From positions 57,027,865-57,091,864 of the forward strand of contig CM042090.1 of assembly GCA_023512835.1 (NCBI GenBank): a stretch of DNA of 64,000 nucleotides, read 5' to 3'. How positions within the stretch are numbered: the first letter of the stretch is position 1; each line of letters starts with the position of its first letter. The notes beneath the pieces were generated by a model. It was not told where the DNA came from. It saw only the letters and a list, made by a program, of their open reading frames with translations, and did not search any database. The position numbers and the translations under genes were made by a program. Positions 57,641 to 64,000 of the stretch are shown one piece after another. This stretch comes from Taxillus chinensis (taxonomy: Eukaryota; Streptophyta; Magnoliopsida; Santalales; Loranthaceae).

Positions 57641-58749
57641 TGCTAAAAGATTCTACTCCACACCGAGAAGCATTAATGAAGGTCCTTAGCAAGGCCTACG
57701 TCCCGCCAACTATTTCGGTAGAAAACATGGACACACTCACTGGAAACCTTGTAGTGGACAACTTTATATCTTTTAGCGAGGATGAACTGCCACAGGAGGG
57801 TAAGGGTCACATTAAAGCTTTGCACATTTCTGTCAAGTGCAAAGAACACACCATCTCCCGAGTATTGATCGATAATGGGTCCACTGTCAACATTATGCCT
57901 TTACAAATATTTCAATAGCTACCCATAAATTCTTCATACATGCGGTCGAGTAACATGGTAGTTCGAGCCTTTGACAGGGGAAAAAGAGAAGTAACAGGAA
58001 CGTTGGATATTCCATTGCTGATCGGACCCACGGTATTTTCAATTGAATTTCAGATCTTGGATATTGCGCCATACTACAGCTGCTTGTTGGGAAGGCCATG
58101 GATTCACACGATGGGAGTATCACCTTCTACTCTGCACCAGAAACTGAAGTTCGTGGTTGATGATCACCTTATTTGTGTATCCGGGGAGACAGACCTATTG
58201 GTAACCAAGCGGTCATCCATGCCTTGTATTAATAGTGGGGAGGATGTCCCAGAATGTTTTTTCTGGGCCTTTGAAGTAGTCAATGTTACCTATGTGACAG
58301 GGCCTAGTTTGTATCGAAGGATAGGAGCTCAACTGTCCAAAGCCACAAAGATGATTGCACATACAATGATCAAGCAAGGACACAAGCCAGGACTCAGGCT
58401 CGGGGCATCTTCTCTAGGCATGAAAGACCTGTTACGCATTTGGGGTACGACAGAACGATATGGGCTGGGCTACAAACCCACCAAAGTAGACCGACAGAGG
58501 GAAACCTCCAGGAAGAGGGAAGTCAGAATGGCCAAGCTGTAAAAGCGACCTATCCAAGAGGATCAGATGACATTTCCACCCTTAGAAGATACATTCTATA
58601 GTGGAGGGTTTACTTATCAAGAGAAGGCTGCGGTCATTGCTGTTGTGGAGAGCAAGGAGCCAGAAGCGGGCCAGGTGGTGTTCATGCAGGAAGGAGCTCC
58701 AGGACAACCTCTCAACAATTGGACTAGCACATGTCTCCCCGTGATGTAA
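57640..58749 (+). pseudogene. Element H aspartic protease and G-patch-like segment
   Basis: The protease has DNGS at 57871-57882 (VLIDNGSTVNIMPL), the version usual in Tat elements, and the flap region ILDIAPYYSCLLGRPWIH (58053-58106), with a TAG between them (57916-57918). Downstream, LGASSLGMKDLLRIWGTTERYGLGY (58400-58475) resembles the G-patch-like glycine motif seen after protease in this lineage (inference). The frame ends at 58749 just before the probable intron. Confidence 0.78.
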
Positions 58750-58945
58750 TCCTTGGGGGAATCCTATTTGGATATTTGTTTGTTTTCACTTTTATGCCTT
58801 TTTCAGTGTTTAAAAAACAATTTATGTCTCTTTGAGATATTTTGCTTTTAATAAAGTGTATGATTTTCGAAAAATGGTGCATTGCATCTCATTATCATAT
58901 GCATATCATATTTTGCTATCAACTTGTTGATCTTTTCACAAACAG
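58747..58945 (+). other. Probable element H intron or spacer between protease and RT
   Basis: About 200 bp without coding capacity: TTTTAATAAA (AATAAA at 58850-58855), a CAT-rich stretch (58876-58910), and CTTTTCACAAACAG ending at 58945, a good 3' splice site, followed at once by RT-frame codons (YRECNEGVTSND). Ogre elements are known to have an intron at this point. The 5' splice site is not certain; a GTGATG lies near 58740. Confidence 0.55.
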
Positions 58946-60600
58946 GTACCGTGAATGCAATGAGGGTGTGACAAGCAATGATGAGGCGGGATGCCCAAAG
59001 TTTGACCAAGGTCCAGATTGGGAGAAGTCAGTGCATGAGACAAGTGAGGCTGACTTAGAAGATGAGGTCGATTTACCTGAAGATATCCTCTGATTGTTGG
59101 AAAGGGAAGACTAGCTCAATACCCCAAGTGAAGACCCTATAGAAACAGTAAATGTGGGAACAGACGCAGAACCGAGACGACTCAAAGTGAGTTCTTCATT
59201 ATCCGCGGAGATCAAGGGGCAGTTGATTGAATTGTTGACCAGCTTCAAGGATGTGTTCGCCTGGTCTTATCAAGATATGCCGGGTCTGAATCCAGATATT
59301 GTGCAACATCAAATACCACTGAAGCCAGAATGTCCGCCGGTCCAGCAGAAGCTGCGAAGGATGAGGCCTCAGATGATATTGAAGATCAAAGATGAGATCA
59401 GGAGGCAATGGGATGCCAGTTTCCTCAGTGTCGCTCATTATCCGGAATGGGTGGCGAACATTGTGCCAGTACCGAAGAAAGGGGGAAAAATCTGAGTATG
59501 CGTCGACTACCGAGATCTAAATAAGGCGAGCCCAAAAGATAATTTTCCACTCCCACACATTGATACTTTGGTGGATAACACAGCGAAACACGCTTTGTTT
59601 TCATTTATGGATGGATTCTCGGGCTATAACCAAATCCAGATAGCCCCCAAGCACAAGGAGCAGATGACCTTCACGACATTATGGGGCACTTTTTGTTATA
59701 ATGTGATGCCATTCGGACTCAAAAATGCAGGGGCCACTTATCAAAGAGCTATGGTGACTTTATTTCATGATATGATGTATAAGGAGGTGGAAGTGTACAT
59801 GGATGACATGATAGCCAAATCAGCAAGTACGGAAAGTCATGTCAAAGTACTCCGTAAACTTTTCCAAAGGTTGAGAAAGTATCAACTCAAGTTGAATCCG
59901 GAGAAGTGTACTTTTGGTGCTATATTAGGTAAGCTATTGAGCTTCATAGTCAGTGAGAAGGGGATAAAAATTGACCCTGACAAGATTCGAGCTATCTAGG
60001 AGATGTCACCACCAACCACTGTTAGGGAAGTCAGAAGCTTCCTGGGGCATTTGAATTACATCGCTAGGTTCATTTCGCAGTTGACGGCCATATGTGAACC
60101 GTTATTTAAATCACTACGAAAGGACAATCCAGAAGTTTGGAATGAAACATGTCAGGAGGCCTTTGACAAAATCAAGCAATACTTGATAAATCCACCAATC
60201 CTGGTTCCACCGGTACATAACAAGCCACTCATCCTATATTTAACTGTCCAAGGCACATTGATGGGTTCTGTATTGGGGCAGCATGACACTTTAGGAAGGA
60301 AGGAATAAGCAATTTATTACCTGAGCAAGAAGTTTACCCCTGGTGAAGCGAAGTACACTCCATTAGAAAAGGCCTGTTGCGCTCTGGTTTGGACTGTCCG
60401 ACGATTAAGGCAATACACCCTCTATCATACGACATGGCTTATTGCGAAGCATGACCCGCTAAAATACTTATTGGAGAAACCATCAATTTCGGGGAGGATT
60501 GCCAAGTGGCAGTTGTTATTATCCGGATATGATATTGTGTACGTGCCTCAGAAAGCTATAAAAGGAAGTGTTATAGCAGATTATCTGGCAGAAAGGGCCT
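58946..60600 (+). pseudogene. Element H reverse transcriptase and RNase H
   Basis: One frame through the region. After an acidic N-terminus come FAWSYQDMPGLNPDIVQHQIPL, NIVPVPKKGGKI, a TGA, VCVDYRDLNKASPKDNFPLPHID, SFMDGFSGYNQIQIA, FCYNVMPFGLKNAGATYQRAM and the catalytic YMDD at 59796-59807. RNase H: MSPPTTVREVRSFLGHLNYIARFI, QEAFDKIKQYL, AIYYLSKKFTPGEAKYTPLEKACCALVW, WQLLLSGYDIVYVPQKAIKGSVIADYLAE. Stops are at 59091, 59112, 59493, 59997 and 60306 (approximate), mostly at expected arginine or glutamine codons. There are no frameshifts. Confidence 0.9.
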
Positions 60601-61145
60601 TGGAAGACTACAAGCTTATGAATGTTGGATTTCCCGATAAGCACATCAATATCATTGAAGAAGAGTCTGACTCGTGGATTATGTGGTTCGACGGTGCCTC
60701 CAGTCTACTGGGGCATGGTATTGGGGCCATCCTGATATCTCCAAAGGGTGAGCACTTCCCCATGGCTGCCAAGCTAACATTCCCATACACCAATAATGTA
60801 GCCGAGTATGAAGCTTATGTGATGGGTCTTCAAGAAGCTATTAATCGAGAAATCAAAAAGTTACAAGTATTCAGAGATTCAGTCGTTGTGATTTACCAAG
60901 TCAGGAATGAGTGGGAAACTCGGAACCACAAATTGATCCCATATGAGAAGCTTATTAGTAGGTTGATCGAGCAATTCGAAGAGATTACCTTTGAGCACAT
61001 GCCAAGAGGACATAATCAGATTCCTGATGCACTGGCAAACTTAGCCTCTCTCATTCGACTGGATACAAAACTGGAGGTTCAATCCTTTGACATTCATATA
61101 CGAGACACGCCAACTCACTGTATGGCTATTGAAGGAGATCCATAA
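60600..61145 (+). CDS. Element H second (archaeal-type) RNase H
   Basis: An open stretch in the RT frame reads SWIMWFDGASSLLGHGIGAILISPKGEHFPMAAKL, NNVAEYEAYVMGLQEAINREIKKLQVFRDSVVVIYQV, and FEHMPRGHNQIPDALANLAS. FDGAS, AEYEA, RDS and ADALA-type motifs are those of the extra RNase H in Tat-lineage elements. The catalytic D, E and D are visible. It is one of the few undamaged domains of H. It ends at a stop at 61143 where the frame then shifts by one. Confidence 0.85.
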   Translation: MEDYKLMNVGFPDKHINIIEEESDSWIMWFDGASSLLGHGIGAILISPKGEHFPMAAKLTFPYTNNVAEYEAYVMGLQEAINREIKKLQVFRDSVVVIYQVRNEWETRNHKLIPYEKLISRLIEQFEEITFEHMPRGHNQIPDALANLASLIRLDTKLEVQSFDIHIRDTPTHCMAIEGDP

Positions 61146-62404
61146 GAAAAGGCCTTGGTATCATGATCTCAGACAGTACCTGCTCAAGTGAGAATATCCC
61201 GAAGGTGCATCCGACACAGACAAGAGGAACATCTGGCGGGCTGCAACCAAGTATTACCTTGATGGTTCTATCCTATATCGACGAAATCATGATATGGTGC
61301 TGCTGCGTTGTGTAGAAAAGGAGGAGTCGTCACAGCTAATGAAGGAACTTCACGAAGGGTGCTGTGGGTCCCATGCAAACGGGTATGCATTGGCAAGACA
61401 AATCATGAGAATGGGTTACTACTGGGTTACAAGGGAGAAGGACTGCATTGATTATGTACGCAAGTGTTTCAAATGTCAGATATACGGTGATCGGATTCAA
61501 GCACCTTCATCTCAGTTGCATGTGATAACTTTACCATGGCCTTTCTCGCTTTGGGGCATGGACGTCATCGGACCTATATCACCGAAGGCATCTAATGGAC
61601 ATCGCTTCATCTTGGTGGCCATTGATTACTTCACTAAATGGGTGGAAGCCACATCTTACGCCAACGTGACACAAGCAGTGGTGGTCAAGTTTGTTCGCAA
61701 CAATATCATACGCCGTTATGGACTCCCAGAGCAAATCATCATAGACAACACAACAAACTTGAATAGCCGAATGATGGGTAATTTGTGTGAGCAATTCAAG
61801 ATCCAGCACCGAAATTCAACCCTGTACAGACCCAAGATGAATGGGGTAGTCGAAGCAGCTAACAAGAATATCAAGAATATTGTTAGAAAGATGACTGAGA
61901 CATTCAATGATTGGCATGAGAAGCTGCCTTATGTATTACACGCATACCGCACCTCGATGCGTACATCAAATGGGGCAACTCCGTTTTCATTAGTCTACGG
62001 AATAGAAGTGGTGTTACCAATAGAAGTGGAGATTCCTTCCTTACGCATACTCAAAGACACACAGTTGGATGAAGCAGAGTGGGTTCAAAGCCGGTACGAA
62101 CAACTGAATTTCGTGAAAAAAAAAGCGCATCGCAGCAGTGAATAGAGGCCGTTTGTACCACCAGAGGATAATGAAGAGTTATGACAAGAAGGTGAAGCCT
62201 CGGACTTTTCAAGAGGGGGAGCTTGTACTTAAGAAGATCTTGCCTATCCAAGCTGACCACAGGGGCAAATGGGCACCCAATTATGAAGGTCTGTACGTCG
62301 TCAAAAGAGCATTCTCTGGCGGAGCATTAATCCTTGTCAAAATGGACGGAAATGACCTACCAAATCCGGTCAACAGTGATGCTGTAAAGAAATTCTATGC
62401 CTGA
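61146..62404 (+). pseudogene. Element H integrase
   Basis: Frame 1 to about 62115. The zinc finger is ELHEGCCGSHANGYALARQIMRMGYYW...CFKCQIYG. The DDE core has D at 61561-61563 (WGMDVIGPI), D at 61744-61746 (IIIDNTTNLNS) and E at 61853-61855 (NGVVEAANKNIK), then YVLHAYRTSMRTSNGATPFSLVYG. A run of nine A (62116-62124) shifts the frame by one; the C-terminus then reads RGRLYHQRIMKSYDKKVKPRTFQEGELVLKK, GKWAPNYEGLYVVKRAFSGGAL, ending at 62404. A TGA lies at 61188 near the join with RNase H. No chromodomain, as expected for this lineage. Confidence 0.88.
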
Positions 62405-62900
62405 CTCCTATTACAATATTGTATTAGATTAGGATCAACATGTAATCAAATGACTCTATCCATGTCAAACCTTTCGTTGTCATCCTCTCATCTTTTCAAT
62501 ACATCTCACTGAAGTCCCATGATGATGCCCTACACGGGGGCATTTCCTATTCAAATACCTCCGCAACACGAGGAGTGGAAACATGCATGCCCAAAACTCC
62601 TACGTAGCCTAAAGTCCAAAAAAAAAAGAGAAAAAGAAAAAAAAACCAAAACGAAAAAAAGAAAAAAAAGAAAAAAAAGAAAAAAAAGAAAAAAAAAGAA
62701 AAAAAGAAAAAAGAAGGTGTTCAACCAGTTCAGTAGCACAATGTTTCAACATTTGCTGACGCCCTGTGACCTTTGTAGCAAAAAACCAAACATTTTCTCT
62801 AACCTTTTATCCCCGCCAAAAGCCAACTGTCAATACCTAGAGTCATTGGTTACATGTACGATCTTTTTCCCAGTTCGATATAAGTAATAGGACATCTTGA
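62405..62900 (+). other. Element H 3' UTR, proximal part with purine-only tract
   Basis: No gene. A tract of almost only A and G spans about 62618-62717. A similar purine tract lies in the right part of the H 5' LTR (51972-52058). The lysine- and arginine-rich reading frame through it is an artefact. Confidence 0.6.
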
Positions 62901-62904
62901 AGCA

Positions 62905-63140
62905 GAGAGCGGACTTAGTGAAAACCTGAAAGGGCGTTAAGGGTAAAATACAAAGCTCAAGAATGAAAAAAAGTGAAGCCGGACTTAGTAAAAACCCGAA
63001 AGGGCACTAAGGATAAAATACAAAGGCAAAAAGAAAGCCTAACTTAGGGAAAACCTGAAAGGGCACTAAGGGTAAAATACAAAGGCAAAAGAAAAATTGA
63101 ACTTAGCGAAAACCTAAATGGGTGCTAAGGACAAAGCAAA
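62905..63140 (+). repeat. Four tandem stem-loop units in element H 3' UTR
   Basis: Units of about 60-65 bp starting near 62910, 62970, 63040 and 63100, each with ACTTAGYGAAAACCTGAAAG then GGGCACTAAGGRYAAA. CTTAG at the start and CTAAG at the end pair. The sixth pair is T-A in unit 2 and C-G in unit 4. Inside, CCT GAA AGG can form a small inner stem. Similar tandem units are common in the 3' part of Tat-type elements (from memory). Confidence 0.75.
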
Positions 63141-64000
63141 GACAACAGAAAAAGAACCCAGCAATACAACTTCCAACACTTGGGGTTAGAGATGATCATA
63201 GACTCAATGCAAAGCGGCCAACGAACCAGCCACTTATTACAAGCAAGAGAAGAACTTTGGTCAAACTGAAAGCACACCCAAATCAAAATTGCGCCTCACG
63301 CTTTTCAAGAACTCAGGTTTTGTTTGTTAAAGTTAGGCATTTTGTGATTTATATGATGTAATTATGATAAATTGAGATCATGCTTATAAATTCTTTTTTA
63401 AAATGTTTGGTTTTAAAATTTTTTATCTCGCTGTAGAGTGAAACCTTCCAAAGTCTTAATAGACTTCCCCAAAGATTGCCTCACAGGAAGAAATTCCTAC
63501 GAAGAATTATGAGACAACACCAAGGCCCCATGGACATAATCCCTAAGAAGGACTGAATCATGGCAATAGATGTTTGGACTAAAGCCTAGCTCATGACAAA
63601 TGTTGTTCCGTTGAAGCCAACAGAACCCTGAGAAGAACTGAGCAGTGAAAGTCAAGCATCATGACACTCCATCAAAAGCTCTACCTCAACAGAAGGATGG
63701 GATCACAAAGCTTTTGAAATATTTAACCCTTCCCTTTCCCCTTGGATTTTTAATAAGATTGTTAAAATTCCCATGCATCCATGCACATGCATCATACATT
63801 CACCTGCACATATTCTATGCATGCTTTGGCACTTCGTGACTGAATTTCAGGGGCCCTGTACAACGTGGAGTTTTCATTTTAGGACTATCTCAAGTTACAG
63901 TCAAGCACCAGATATCCCTTGAGCCTTTTTACCCCCCTGTTCGAAGTCCAAAATTTTTAAAACATCCATCTCAAAGGTTTTTCATTTCCCACTTTAGCTT
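63141..64000 (+). other. Element H distal 3' region, no gene recognised
   Basis: ORFs are short and show no motif. From 63745 the order TTTTTAATAAG, CAT-rich stretch (63770-63830) and TGAATTTCAG (ending 63850) repeats the layout of the spacers at 55210-55328 and 58847-58945, so a further exon or ORF might start here. No LTR start is seen before the window ends. Confidence 0.45.

Noticed and set aside
62519..62887. Lysine-rich ORF (KKRKKRKK)
   Set aside because: Produced by a purine-only low-complexity tract in the H 3' UTR.

Overview
This is a plant nuclear window made almost entirely of transposable elements nested inside one another. The evidence is direct: paired long terminal repeats (LTRs), tRNA primer-binding sites, polypurine tracts, target-site duplications (TSDs), plant-type chromovirus, Tat/Ogre-like and copia polyproteins, a CACTA transposase and a miniature TRIM element. 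I found no intact host gene, rRNA, tRNA or CRISPR array. The species cannot be told from the sequence; a large, repeat-rich angiosperm genome fits.

Layout, outermost first. Element G (minus-strand Ty3/gypsy chromovirus) is the base layer: a 3' LTR fragment (34207-36141) and the C-terminus of its pol (36176-36207 and 38448-38987). A solo LTR, F (36208-38442, TSD GTTAG), splits that pol end. Element E (minus, about 24463-34206) sits in the G LTR; its gag-pol reads in one frame over 1,575 codons with only point stops. E carries a solo LTR, D (25293-27253), in its integrase, and plus-strand element B (window start to 24462) at its 3' end. B is itself broken by complete element A (252-9266, in B gag) and by complete element C (13718-22520, minus, in the B 3' LTR, TSD TACCT). 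C has lost nearly all coding sequence but keeps the leader and the 3' tail of A, so it looks like a non-autonomous partner.

On the right, Tat/Ogre-like element H (38988 to beyond 64000) is inserted in G pol. Its 5' LTR is interrupted by a CACTA left half (39648 to about 43190), whose transposase holds a complete TRIM (42531-43019, TSD GCTCC), and by the 3' half of a copia element I (about 44235-51710). I carries, between pol and its 3' LTR, a long frameshifted ORF ending in a Ulp1/SENP-like cysteine protease domain, and its LTR is filled with a strand-biased GACTCGTAGAGTC-type motif. The H internal region (53037 onward) has an upstream ORF1 relic, gag, aspartic protease, a probable intron, RT, two RNase H domains, integrase, and a 3' UTR with tandem stem-loop repeats.

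How parts work together: the gypsy elements A, B, C, D and E share cis-features independent of coding capacity. These are a palindrome carrying two G-boxes in U3, a doubled ACGT palindrome just upstream of the TATA box, and a 7-bp hairpin with an AGGA loop at the end of pol that recurs beside the polypurine tract. Several show compensatory base changes. All coding regions are decayed, mostly through CAG-to-TAG type stops, so anything still mobile here would depend on proteins supplied in trans.
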